From Pseudohalioglobus lutimaris (GTDB lineage Bacteria; Pseudomonadota; Gammaproteobacteria; Pseudomonadales; Halieaceae), in assembly GCF_002866825.1 (NCBI RefSeq), contig NZ_PKUS01000005.1, positions 186,001 to 250,000 of the forward strand: a stretch of 64,000 nucleotides of DNA. Direction: 5' to 3'. The first letter of the stretch is position 1. Each line of letters begins with the position of its first letter. Below the pieces are notes generated by a model that ran no database searches, was not told where the DNA came from, and saw only the letters and a program-made list of their open reading frames with translations. Positions 16,692-24,721 of this stretch are shown one piece after another. Both the position numbers and the translations under genes were made by a program.

Positions 16692-17447
16692 TTATTCGCT
16701 ATGCAGGTAACCGCCATCCACGATCAGCGTCTCACCGTCAATGAACGAGGCGCGGTCTGACGACAGGAACATGACAGCGTCCGCTATTTCCCCGGGCTGG
16801 CCCCAGCGCTGCAGGGCTGTGCGCCGCACCACGGCATCATAGGCTTCCTGCATGTTCTTTACCGGCGCTGTGAGGCGAGTATCTGTGTAGCCCGCGGTCA
16901 CGCAGTTACTGCGAATACCCAGCGGTCCCCATAGTTTTGCCTGGGTCCTGGCCAGTTGCACCATGCCGGCCTTGCCGGCGCCGTAGCCCGGAACCCAGGG
17001 CGCGGCCATAAACGAGGTCAGGGAACTGATGCCCACTACACTGGCACCGCCGGGCAGGGTGCTGGCGCTGAGCATCTCCAGGCAGGCCTCAGACAGGTGG
17101 TGGCCGGAGAGCAGGTGCACGCGCACCATTTCCTCAAACACGGACTCGACGGAGTCCTGTGGTCCTGCAAATTTAGCGTTGCCGGCGTTGTTGACGAGTA
17201 CGTCCAGTCCGTCGAGGCTTGCCGCTACGGCCTTGATTTCCGCGTTGTCGGTAACCCGCAATTGCCGGTACTCGAAGCGGGCGAGGTCCTCGTCATAGGC
17301 ATCCCCGCCCTCGCGGGTCCCGGTGATCGTGACGTGTGCGCCAGCGTCGGCAAAACCACGGGCGGTGGCCAGGCCGATACCGCTGGTGCCGCCGGTAATC
17401 AGCACCCGGGCACCGGTGAAATTGAAGGTCGCTGTTGCAGTGCTCAT
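16692..17447 (-). CDS. SDR family oxidoreductase
   Basis: A 251-residue classical SDR. TGGTSGIG forms the cofactor loop, NNAGNA the structural Asn motif, and YGAGK the catalytic Tyr/Lys. The C-terminal DGETLIVDGGYLHSE is standard. A Thr-Arg pair at the end of strand 2 (ITGTREGG) suggests NADP. GGAGA precedes the ATG. It lies 46 bases downstream of the zinc alcohol dehydrogenase on the same strand, so the two dehydrogenases probably act in sequence on one substrate. The substrate is unknown. Confidence 0.88.
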   Translation of the reverse strand: MSTATATFNFTGARVLITGGTSGIGLATARGFADAGAHVTITGTREGGDAYDEDLARFEYRQLRVTDNAEIKAVAASLDGLDVLVNNAGNAKFAGPQDSVESVFEEMVRVHLLSGHHLSEACLEMLSASTLPGGASVVGISSLTSFMAAPWVPGYGAGKAGMVQLARTQAKLWGPLGIRSNCVTAGYTDTRLTAPVKNMQEAYDAVVRRTALQRWGQPGEIADAVMFLSSDRASFIDGETLIVDGGYLHSE

Positions 17448-17493
17448 GGTGTTGTCTCCGCTGTTGCCAGAAAAAGGCGTGAGGTATGAGTGT

Positions 17494-18519
17494 TCAGTGC
17501 TGGCAGTCCACCATTACTTTCACTGCCTGGTCGGCTTGCTGTGCCTGGGCAAAGGCTTCCTTGAAACGGGACAGGGGAAAGCGGTGGCTGATCAGGGGGC
17601 GGACATCGATGGTCCCGGAGAGCAGCATATCAATCACCTCGGGAAATTCGTCGGGATAGGCCATGGATGCGGTGATCTGTAATTCCCTGATCAGGAAGTT
17701 GGTCATATCGAACTCAACCGGTGCAAAATGCACTCCAACAACGACAATACGCGCGCCTTTGCGCGCTGTGGTGGTGATGTCCTGCAACACTGCGCCTACG
17801 CCGGTGGCCTCTATGTAAACATCTGTACCGGGTTGTTCGCCCAGCATGGGGTTGTTGGTGATCACATCGTGCGTCGCACGCAGTTGTGCTGCCAGGCCAT
17901 CCCGGCCAGCGTGCAATGCGGTGAAGCCGAGCTCCCGTGCCACCTGCAGTCGGCGTTCTGAAAGGTCCACCAACACTACCTGCTCAGCGCCAAGGTGGCG
18001 AGCACCGATGGCCGAGGCAAGTCCCACCGGCCCTGCGCCCAGCACGGCCACCTTGTCACCGGGGCGGATACGACCCTGGCGAGCGGCATGCATACCCACC
18101 GCGAGCGGTTCGATCAGGGCGCCGGTTTCAAAGTCCAGTGCGTCGGGCAATTTAAGCAGGCCTTGCGCAGCTGTGGTCGCGCCGCGATACACAATGTGGG
18201 AGGCGAACGCGCCCTGTACGCCGCCGCTGCCAATAGCGTTGTCACCGCGGTCGGGGTTGACCACCACGCGGTCACCTGCCTGGTAGTTGCTGACGTTGAT
18301 GCCCGTCTCGACCACGGTGCCGGCAAATTCATGACCCAGCGCGAAGGGGCTGGCAGCACCGGGAATTCCACCGATTCTGGCGTAGGCGAGGTCAGAACCA
18401 CAGATGCCGCAACGGGCGACCTGCACCAGCACGTCATCGGCGCCTACGGCAGGCATTTCTACCTGGTCCAGCTCTATGTGATCAGGCGCGTGGATGCGCG
18501 CCTGGGGCATGCTACTCAT
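17494..18519 (-). CDS. Zinc-dependent alcohol dehydrogenase (MDR family)
   Basis: A 341-residue medium-chain dehydrogenase. The catalytic zinc ligands are visible in CGICGSD (Cys) and GHEFAG (His-Glu). The Rossmann motif is GAGPVGLASAIGA, followed by VLVDLSERR whose Asp indicates NAD. The usual four-cysteine structural zinc lobe is not apparent: the region after GDRVVVNPDRG lacks the CxxCxxC pattern. That resembles a sub-branch of polyol/2,3-butanediol-type dehydrogenases. The start at 18519 has GGAAGG upstream; a longer in-frame extension to 18741 has no family resemblance and is rejected. It is probably co-transcribed with the following SDR gene. Confidence 0.87.
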   Translation of the reverse strand: MSSMPQARIHAPDHIELDQVEMPAVGADDVLVQVARCGICGSDLAYARIGGIPGAASPFALGHEFAGTVVETGINVSNYQAGDRVVVNPDRGDNAIGSGGVQGAFASHIVYRGATTAAQGLLKLPDALDFETGALIEPLAVGMHAARQGRIRPGDKVAVLGAGPVGLASAIGARHLGAEQVVLVDLSERRLQVARELGFTALHAGRDGLAAQLRATHDVITNNPMLGEQPGTDVYIEATGVGAVLQDITTTARKGARIVVVGVHFAPVEFDMTNFLIRELQITASMAYPDEFPEVIDMLLSGTIDVRPLISHRFPLSRFKEAFAQAQQADQAVKVMVDCQH

Positions 18520-18692
18520 GGTTGGCCTTCCAGTTTTTGTAGTTTTGGCATCTGTCCATGTCCGGAGGAAAATAATACGGCCGTTCCCAATTGTGCGCCA
18601 TGTCGTTTCTGTGTAGCGTGTCCGGCGCGCGGGAAAAACGCACCCGGGTTCGATTAGGTGCACTGGACGATTAACGCAGGGGGACATACACG

Positions 18693-18743
18693 ATGCAATC
18701 AGCTCGTTGGCGACAGGCTGCCCGGCTGCGGGCACGCGCATGA
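18693..18743 (+). CDS. Candidate 16-residue upstream ORF (leader peptide) of rlmA
   Basis: An ATG at 18693 preceded by AGGGGGA at 8 bases opens the reading frame MQSARWRQAARLRARA (five Arg in 16 codons), whose TGA overlaps the rlmA ATG as ATGA. The rlmA start itself has no Shine-Dalgarno sequence, so ribosomes finishing this peptide could be the ones that start rlmA. Coding is inferred from the strong ribosome binding site and the overlap only. Confidence 0.45.
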   Translation: MQSARWRQAARLRARA

Positions 18744-19552
18744 GTCCGCTTTGGACCTGCCCCCTTTGCGGGGAGCCACTGCGGCCGGAGGGTAAGGCGC
18801 TGCAATGTCCTGCCCGCCACTCCTTCGATTATGCGCGTGAACGCTACGTCAATCTGCTAGCCACCCATCGCAGGCACAGCCGCGAGCCGGGTGATAGTCG
18901 CGAAATGATTGACGCCCGACGCAGGGTTCACGGCGCAGACGTTTACCGGCCTCTATTAGAGGCATTGGTCGCAACCTTGCAACCTGTGCTCGGTGTGGGG
19001 GACAGCCTACTGGATCTCGGCTGTGGCGAGGGCTATTACAGTCACGGTGTGACGACGGCCTTACCCCGGGTCCGCCTGTACGGCGTGGACATTGCGAAAC
19101 CAGCAGTGCGCCTTGCGGCCAAAGCCTGCCCACAGGGCGAGTTTGCTGTGGCCAGCGCGTTTGACCTGCCGCTTCCCGAAGCGAGTATGCAGGCGATATT
19201 CAGCGTGTTTGCCCCGGCCAGCGACGCGGAATTGCTGCGCTTGCTCAAGCAGGGCGGGTACTACCTGAAAGTGATGCCCGGTGCTGATCATCTCTGGGAG
19301 CTGCGACAGTTGCTCTACGATGCGCCACGGCGCCACGATCGGGCACAGGTGGATCTGGCGGGTTTTGAAAGCGTTGCGCACAGACCGGTGCAGTTTGCGC
19401 TCAATCTGCAGGGGGCGCTGTTGCACGACCTGGTCGCCATGACCCCCTATGCCTACGGTGGGCAGCGTGAGAACAAGGCCCGGCTGCTCGAGCTGGAAAG
19501 CCTGCAGGTCCAGGCCGACTTTGTCCTCAGCCTCTATCGTCGCGGCGATTAG
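18740..19552 (+). CDS. rlmA: 23S rRNA (guanine-N1)-methyltransferase RlmA
   Basis: A 270-residue SAM-dependent methyltransferase that modifies a guanine in hairpin 35 of 23S rRNA (G745 in E. coli). The N-terminal zinc module is complete (Cys7, Cys10, Cys23 and His27 in WTCPLC...LQCPARHSFDYARERYVNLL), followed by SREMIDARR and the SAM site LLDLGCGEGYYSH, then VYRTVDI-like LYGVDIAKPAVRLA. Length is that of the family. The ATG at 18740 overlaps the stop of a 16-codon upstream ORF and has no ribosome binding site of its own. An in-frame TTG at 18707 is possible but is not supported by family alignment. Confidence 0.88.
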   Translation: MSPLWTCPLCGEPLRPEGKALQCPARHSFDYARERYVNLLATHRRHSREPGDSREMIDARRRVHGADVYRPLLEALVATLQPVLGVGDSLLDLGCGEGYYSHGVTTALPRVRLYGVDIAKPAVRLAAKACPQGEFAVASAFDLPLPEASMQAIFSVFAPASDAELLRLLKQGGYYLKVMPGADHLWELRQLLYDAPRRHDRAQVDLAGFESVAHRPVQFALNLQGALLHDLVAMTPYAYGGQRENKARLLELESLQVQADFVLSLYRRGD

Positions 19553-19569
19553 TCCCACCATTTAAGGCG

Positions 19570-19598
19570 TTGCCCGGCACTTGCCAATGGTCTAGAAT
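19570..19598 (+). promoter_or_regulatory. Sigma-70 promoter for the riboswitch-TonB receptor transcript
   Basis: TTGCCC (19570-19575) and TAGAAT (19593-19598) are separated by exactly 17 bp. The predicted start at about 19605 falls right at the first strand of the TPP riboswitch, which supports it as the genuine promoter. Confidence 0.6.
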
Positions 19599-19606
19599 CT
19601 CTCGCG

Positions 19607-19688
19607 TCCTAAGGGGTGGCCCACATGCCTGAGATGTTGCTTGCAGCAGACCCTTTGAACCTGATCCGGATAACACCGGCGTAGGAAT
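19607..19688 (+). ncRNA. TPP riboswitch (THI element)
   Basis: The conserved core of the thiamine pyrophosphate aptamer is present in order: AAGGGGTG, CTGAGA (19629-19634), then ACCCTTTGAACCTGATCCGG (19650-19669), the CCGG-ACA-CCGG hairpin and GCGTAGGAA. The outer P1 helix can form between TCCTA (19607-19611) and TAGGA (19682-19686). The aptamer binds TPP and switches off expression when thiamine is abundant. It is the leader of the TonB-dependent receptor starting at 19775 and defines that receptor as a thiamine-regulated gene. Confidence 0.93.
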
Positions 19689-19741
19689 AGGTAACTGCCG
19701 CAGGCATTCGCCCACGGCCTGTAACTCTCCACCGCTTTCCG

Positions 19742-19769
19742 GGTCTCTACTTTTCGCAAGATGGAGACC
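19742..19769 (+). promoter_or_regulatory. Shine-Dalgarno-sequestering hairpin of the riboswitch expression platform
   Basis: GGTCTC (19742-19747) is complementary to GAGACC (19764-19769), and the latter overlaps the ribosome binding site GGAGA (19763-19767), 7 bases before the ATG at 19775. The stem has a 16-base loop and no T-tract follows. This looks like translational rather than transcriptional control. An upstream CAGGC/GCCTG pair could take part in an alternative fold. Confidence 0.55.
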
Positions 19770-19774
19770 GTTAT

Positions 19775-21910
19775 ATGAATTTTCCCGGTAAGACTTTGTT
19801 CGCTCTGGCCCTTGGGGCGAGTGCCGTCCAGGCAGCGGAGGAAATGGAGGAGGTTATTGTAACCGCCGATTTCCGCCAGACTGAACTGATGCGCAGTGCC
19901 GCCAGTGTCAGCGTGCTGGGTGAGCTGCAGATCGAAGAGCGCGGAGCGCAGCATCTGGAGGACGTGCTCAGCGCGGCACCGAATGTGAGCTGGTCAACTG
20001 GCGCATCGCGCAGTCGCTTTATCCAGATGCGCGGCGTAGGTGATCTGGAGCAATACGCCGAGCCCAAGTACTACCCCGCCGTGGGCGTGGTTGTCGATGA
20101 CCTTGAACTGGGCAGCGCCGCCAACGCCGGCATGCTGTTCGATGTGTCCCAGGTTGAAGTGCTGCGGGGACCCCAGGGCACGCGCTATGGCGCCAGTGCG
20201 CATGCCGGCATGGTGAAGATCAATAGCAATGCTCCCACCGACACCTTTGAGGCACAGCTCAGTGGCGGGGCAGGGAACTACGGCAGTTATCACTACGGCG
20301 CGATCATCAGCGGCCCCCTGGGTGAGACGGTAAACGGCCGCATTTCGCTACAGCAGAACCAGGGGGACGGGTATATGCAGAATCGCGCCCTGGGGCGTGA
20401 CGACACCAACAGCTACGATGAAGTGACAGGGCGTGCCCGGCTTTCCTGGCAGCCAGGCGCCAACGCCAGCTACGATTTCGCGCTGTTCAGTTTCAATTCT
20501 GACAATGGCTACGACGCCTATTCCCTGGACAATGACCGCTACAGCTGGTCGGACCAGCCCGGGGATGATGCTCAGGACACCCTCGCATTCACTGTCAGGG
20601 GAATGTGGCAGCTGGGTAATGCCAATACCTTGCAGGTGGTGGCGACGCACCTCGACTCCGATCTTTACTACAGCTACGACGCCGATTGGGTGTCGCCTGA
20701 ACTGTGTGCGCGTTTTACCTGTTCCTTTGGCTACGATACGGCCCAGGAAATATTCGATCGCGACCGCCGTCAGGACACCATCGACATTCGACTGCTGGGC
20801 GGAGCAGAAACGCTGGTCTCGGGTGACCTGCGCTATGTGCTCGGCTTCTATGCCAACCGCAACGACGAAGACCTGGACTACGCCTATCCCAGTGCCTGGT
20901 ACGGACTGTATGCAAGCGCCAGCAGCTATGAGACCGAACGCTATGCGCTTTATGGTGAACTGGAATACGGCATCAGCGACAGTTTGCGCTTTACCGGGGG
21001 TATGCGGGTAGAGCGATTCGAGGACGACTATCGTGACAGTAACGGCGTGTCCGAGGATAACGGCGAAAATCTCTACAACGGAGAACTGAGCCTGCAGTAC
21101 AGCCTCAGCGACAACACATTCGCCTATGCCACGCTCGCCCTTGCCAGCAAGCCGGGCGGCGTCAACGTGGCCGCCAGTTCACAGTACGCCTTTATGAGTC
21201 CCGCGTTCCAGGGCTTTATGCGGGGCAACCTGCGCTTCGAGGATGAAACCCTGTTCAGTCGGGAGCTCGGCCTGAAGACGCGTCAACTGGATAATCGGCT
21301 GGCGCTGCGTGCGTCGCTGTTCTACACAACACGCGACGGTGCCCAGCTGGAAAACTGGATGTGGGATGAAGGCGCGGGGCTGTGGATTGGTTACCTGGAC
21401 AGCAACTCTGACGCCGACGCCTATGGGCTGGAGCTGGAGACCACGTATGACCTGGGCGAGGCCGTGCAAATTTTTGCAAACGTGGGTTGGCTGGAGACTG
21501 AGGTGGATACCATCCGCACCTTTGACCTGGATGCGGGCGATTTCGTCAGCAAGCGCGACAGGGAACAGAGCAAGTCGCCGCAGTACCAGTACAATGTGGG
21601 TGTGCGCGCGCTTTTGCCCTCCGGTTTCTCTGCCACGGTAGAGGCTGAGGGCAGGGATGACAGTTTCTATGGTTACTATCACGACGGCAAACTGGAGGCT
21701 TACGACCTGGTGAACGCCAGTCTCAGCTGGAGCAATGGTGACCTTACTGTGAACCTATGGGGACGCAACCTTGGCGACGAGGAGTACGCGACGCATGGCC
21801 TTTACTTCGGGGCCGACCCGCGTGATGAGGTGGGTGCTTTCAGCAACCAGAGCTATTACCAGCTGGGCGCGCCGCGTACCTATGGGCTGGACCTGTCCTG
21901 GTGGCTCTGA
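19775..21910 (+). CDS. TonB-dependent receptor, thiamine-regulated (probable thiamine/precursor uptake)
   Basis: A 711-residue outer-membrane receptor. A signal peptide (MNFPGKTLFALALGASAVQA) is followed by a TonB-box-like EEVIVTA and the plug domain (LEDVLSAAPNVSW, FIQMRGVGDLEQ, VEVLRGPQGTRYGASAHAGMVKINS). The rest is a beta-barrel with frequent aromatic-flanked strands ending in YGLDLSWWL with the C-terminal aromatic typical of Bam substrates. The TPP riboswitch upstream points to thiamine, TPP or a pyrimidine/thiazole precursor as the substrate; that is inference from regulation. It would rely on TonB-ExbBD, which are not in this window. Translation is probably gated by the hairpin covering its ribosome binding site. 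Confidence 0.9.
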   Translation: MNFPGKTLFALALGASAVQAAEEMEEVIVTADFRQTELMRSAASVSVLGELQIEERGAQHLEDVLSAAPNVSWSTGASRSRFIQMRGVGDLEQYAEPKYYPAVGVVVDDLELGSAANAGMLFDVSQVEVLRGPQGTRYGASAHAGMVKINSNAPTDTFEAQLSGGAGNYGSYHYGAIISGPLGETVNGRISLQQNQGDGYMQNRALGRDDTNSYDEVTGRARLSWQPGANASYDFALFSFNSDNGYDAYSLDNDRYSWSDQPGDDAQDTLAFTVRGMWQLGNANTLQVVATHLDSDLYYSYDADWVSPELCARFTCSFGYDTAQEIFDRDRRQDTIDIRLLGGAETLVSGDLRYVLGFYANRNDEDLDYAYPSAWYGLYASASSYETERYALYGELEYGISDSLRFTGGMRVERFEDDYRDSNGVSEDNGENLYNGELSLQYSLSDNTFAYATLALASKPGGVNVAASSQYAFMSPAFQGFMRGNLRFEDETLFSRELGLKTRQLDNRLALRASLFYTTRDGAQLENWMWDEGAGLWIGYLDSNSDADAYGLELETTYDLGEAVQIFANVGWLETEVDTIRTFDLDAGDFVSKRDREQSKSPQYQYNVGVRALLPSGFSATVEAEGRDDSFYGYYHDGKLEAYDLVNASLSWSNGDLTVNLWGRNLGDEEYATHGLYFGADPRDEVGAFSNQSYYQLGAPRTYGLDLSWWL

Positions 21911-21916
21911 GCCGAT

Positions 21917-22717
21917 TCAGTTGTCCCATTGGCTCAGGTGCAGGCGGTACCAGTCTTCGGTAGTGATGTGCCGGCCTGCGTTGCTGACCAGAGTGGCGCC
22001 CGGCGCGGGCAGTGAAAATAGGGCGAATGAAAAGCGTTCACCCGGGTTTTCACCGCGCTTCACGCGGTGATTCAGCGCGGGAATCGCTCCGTCAGTGAGC
22101 CACTGTAACAACTCGCCGGCGAAGACAACGACCTTGTCTGCAGGCTCTGCATCCAGCCAAAGGCCGCGGCTGTCCTGGTACTGGAAGTCTTCTGCGATGC
22201 CGGCAAACAATACGGTAAGCAGGCTGACGTCTGGGTGAGGCGATAACCGCAGCGCCGATGCTTTCTGCGGCGCAATGTTGGCGATGGCGTTTGCCCCGGC
22301 TGGCAGTGGAGGATAGTAATTGGCTGAAAGCATGTGGCCGCAGCGTTCCTCATGCTGGCGGGCAATATCTTCCAGTCCCAGTTCCGTGAGTATGCGTTGC
22401 TCAATGACGCGCGCGGCGCGGGTAAGTTCAGCCCAGTGCTGGCGCAGGAACGGCTGCAGTTCAGGCGGATAGTGCAGCGCAGGCGAAAAGTCGGAGAGTA
22501 CGAAGGAGTGCAGTTGATCCTCAGGTCCCTGATTGAGGCTGTCTTCCTGCCCCGGGTAGGAGTAGCCGTCGAAGGCCTTGCCAAAGCGTGACTGCTGGAA
22601 GTCTTCACGGTATGCCGTTGGGCGCTGGCAGAAGTTGCGCAGCGCCGCGGGCAACCCATGGAGCGGCAGGGCGGGGAGGTCGGTGACCAGAAGCTGGTGG
22701 TGTAATGCAGCAATCAT
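21917..22717 (-). CDS. 2-oxoglutarate/Fe(II)-dependent oxygenase (isopenicillin N synthase-like)
   Basis: A 266-residue double-stranded beta-helix oxygenase. The iron-binding HxD is in LSPHPDVSLLTVLF and the distal His in NHRVKRGENPGERFSFALF, with the RxS pair (RFS) that binds 2-oxoglutarate. The N-terminal part is shorter than in plant or penicillin-type enzymes. It lies on the opposite strand between the thiamine-regulated TonB receptor (6 bases away) and the PnuC/PnuT-type transporter (51 bases between starts). A role in salvaging or modifying thiamine-related compounds is possible but rests only on location. AAGG precedes the start. Confidence 0.82.
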   Translation of the reverse strand: MIAALHHQLLVTDLPALPLHGLPAALRNFCQRPTAYREDFQQSRFGKAFDGYSYPGQEDSLNQGPEDQLHSFVLSDFSPALHYPPELQPFLRQHWAELTRAARVIEQRILTELGLEDIARQHEERCGHMLSANYYPPLPAGANAIANIAPQKASALRLSPHPDVSLLTVLFAGIAEDFQYQDSRGLWLDAEPADKVVVFAGELLQWLTDGAIPALNHRVKRGENPGERFSFALFSLPAPGATLVSNAGRHITTEDWYRLHLSQWDN

Positions 22718-22768
22718 GAGTGAACCTTGTGGGCGGTACCTGCAAGCTTAATCGAATCAGGAGCGGTA

Positions 22769-23347
22769 ATGGCAGTTAATACACTGGTGGAAATCCTGGC
22801 TACCCTGGCGGGCCTTGCCTACATCGTTTTCCTGATCCGTGAACAGGTTATCGCCTGGCCGTTTGGTATCGCCGGGTCACTGTTGTCCATTTACCTGTTT
22901 ATCGACGGCAAGCTCTATTCGGAGGCCTTTCTCTACGCGTTCTACGTTGCTGCGGGTATCTGGGGCTGGATACGCTGGAGCCGCCGGGTCGCTATGCATA
23001 ACAACCCGGTTATCCGCTATCAGCTGAGTGCTCACGCGGCGATCATTCTTGTTGCCTCGTTGAGTGCGCTGGCTCTGGCCACCTTCTTTAGCACTTTTAC
23101 CGACGCACAGCGTCCTTACATCGACGCTTTCACCACGGCCTTCAGCTTCGCCGCAACCTACATGGAAGTGAAGAAAGTGCTGGAAACCTGGGTCTACTGG
23201 ATCGTGCTTAATGTGGCGTCGATCTGGCTGTACATGGACAGGTCACTGGATATCTACGCAGCATTGATCTGCGTCTACGCAGTGCTCTCGGTCTGGGGCC
23301 TGGTACAGTGGTTTCTTGTCTACCGCCAGCAGTCTTCGCTCAGCTGA
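22769..23347 (+). CDS. pnuT: PnuC/PnuT-family vitamin transporter (probable thiamine transporter)
   Basis: A 192-residue inner-membrane protein with about seven hydrophobic segments and the family's aromatic pattern WPFGIAGSLLSIYLF, YVAAGIWGWIRW and NVASIWLYMDR. PnuC homologues carry nicotinamide riboside, while the PnuT branch carries thiamine. The adjacent TPP-riboswitch-controlled TonB receptor makes thiamine the favoured substrate, by inference from context. The start at 22769 has CAGGAG upstream; a Met 14 codons earlier lacks one. It has no riboswitch of its own in the 51-bp divergent gap, so it is either expressed from a separate promoter or by read-through across the antisense oxygenase gene. 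Its last 8 bases overlap the convergent MFS gene. Confidence 0.82.
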   Translation: MAVNTLVEILATLAGLAYIVFLIREQVIAWPFGIAGSLLSIYLFIDGKLYSEAFLYAFYVAAGIWGWIRWSRRVAMHNNPVIRYQLSAHAAIILVASLSALALATFFSTFTDAQRPYIDAFTTAFSFAATYMEVKKVLETWVYWIVLNVASIWLYMDRSLDIYAALICVYAVLSVWGLVQWFLVYRQQSSLS

Positions 23348-24677
23348 CCTGCCGGGCAGCCTGGTGGCCCCGTTTCTCATCGATGGTGAGCAGCAGACCC
23401 AGTCCCAGCACGAAAAAGACCAGGGTGGAGATCAGTGACAGCTGATGGTCACCGTCCGCCAGCCGATTGATAATGCCATAACTGATCGGCCCGATAATCG
23501 CGGCGGTTCGATTGGCCAACCCCCACAAGCCGAAAATTTCCCCGTTTTGCGACGCCGGGGTGAGTTGGCCCACCAGCCCACGGCCACCGGCCTGTGTGGC
23601 GCCCATGGCCAGTCCAATCAGGTTGCCGGCTATCCATACATCGGTATTGGTCGTGGCTTGCAGCGCCACGGCAATGGCGGCTATCCACACCATCAGTGCT
23701 CCGGCCAGGCTGGGTATTGAGCCGAAGCGATCCTGGGCGAAACCGAAAACAAATGCCCCTGCAGCAGCAGTGAGGTTGACCAGCATGATCAGTACAATCA
23801 GTTGCTGACTGTCAAACTGCATCACCTCCTGAGCGTAGATCGCAGCCAGTACCACCACCGTGGCGACGCCTGCCTGAAACAGCACAATACACAGCAGAAA
23901 GCGAAACAGGTCTGGCAGGCGTGCAGCATGCCTGACAGTTGTTAACACCTGACCCAGCCCCGCCTTCACGTAGCCCTTGCCGCTCGGAAGGGGACGCGGT
24001 TGCGCTCGCTCGCGCAACCAGACGAATGTGGGTGTGGCGGTAATCGCAAAAATGAGTGCGGTGATCAGCAGGCAGACGGGCACATAGTGCTCCGCGCCCA
24101 TCCCGCGACCCTCACTGAACTGGATATAGGCGAGGCAGCATGCCAATGTCAGCAATCCGCCGAAGTAACCCAGGCCCCAGCCGTAACCGGAGATGCGCCC
24201 CATATTTTCACGAGTGGCAATCTCCGGCAGAAATGCGGCGATCAGGTTCTCGCCGCTGGAAAAAGCGATTGCGGACAAAACCAGTAATATTACGGCCAGG
24301 GTGACCTGCCCCGGCGCGGTCCATGCCAGCATGGCCGTGGCGCTGACACATAAAATAGAGGTCAACAGCAGAAAGGTTTTCTTGCTGGCGCGAAAGTCGC
24401 TGATCGCGCCGATGACCGGTCCGCTGCACAGGACTACCAGGTTGGAAAATGCGATCGCCAGTGTCCATAGCAGTGTGGCAGCACCGGGCGTCGTGGCGTC
24501 CAGCCCGGCAGCCACTACGCCGACGAAATAGGCGCTGTAGATGGTGGTGAGGACGACAGTGGTGTAGCCTGAGTTGGCGAAGTCGTAGAACGCCCAGGCG
24601 ATGACTTCCCGCAGCGGCGTCTTTGGAGCCGTCTCGCGTTCTTTGCCGGGGCGCAGCGGGGCGTTATCTGAGCGCAC
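23340..24677 (-). CDS. MFS transporter, UMF1/Atg22-like
   Basis: A 445-residue permease with about 12 membrane segments. The N-terminal REVIAWAFYDFANSGYTTVVLTTIYSAYF block and the GPVIGAISDFRASKKTFLL cytoplasmic motif are typical of the UMF1 (Atg22-like) family, many of which are annotated as vacuolar effluxers or bacterial transporters of unknown cargo. A GTG at 24677 is taken as start, with no clear ribosome binding site. Its end overlaps pnuT by 8 bases on the opposite strand. The substrate is unknown; proximity to the thiamine locus is the only hint. Confidence 0.82.
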   Translation of the reverse strand: MRSDNAPLRPGKERETAPKTPLREVIAWAFYDFANSGYTTVVLTTIYSAYFVGVVAAGLDATTPGAATLLWTLAIAFSNLVVLCSGPVIGAISDFRASKKTFLLLTSILCVSATAMLAWTAPGQVTLAVILLVLSAIAFSSGENLIAAFLPEIATRENMGRISGYGWGLGYFGGLLTLACCLAYIQFSEGRGMGAEHYVPVCLLITALIFAITATPTFVWLRERAQPRPLPSGKGYVKAGLGQVLTTVRHAARLPDLFRFLLCIVLFQAGVATVVVLAAIYAQEVMQFDSQQLIVLIMLVNLTAAAGAFVFGFAQDRFGSIPSLAGALMVWIAAIAVALQATTNTDVWIAGNLIGLAMGATQAGGRGLVGQLTPASQNGEIFGLWGLANRTAAIIGPISYGIINRLADGDHQLSLISTLVFFVLGLGLLLTIDEKRGHQAARQVS

Positions 24678-24721
24678 AGTGGAGGCAGAGTTTGTTGAAA
24701 CAGTCGTTACAGAATCTGGCC

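Noticed and set aside
17494-18741. Extended zinc dehydrogenase starting at 18741
   Set aside because: The additional 74 residues have no similarity to the family and would cover the rlmA upstream ORF; the site at 18519 has a proper ribosome binding sequence.
24623-24721. N-terminal extension of the glycerophosphodiesterase
   Set aside because: It lies largely antisense to the MFS gene and is unlike the family; only the last few codons from a TTG at 24692/24695 remain possible.
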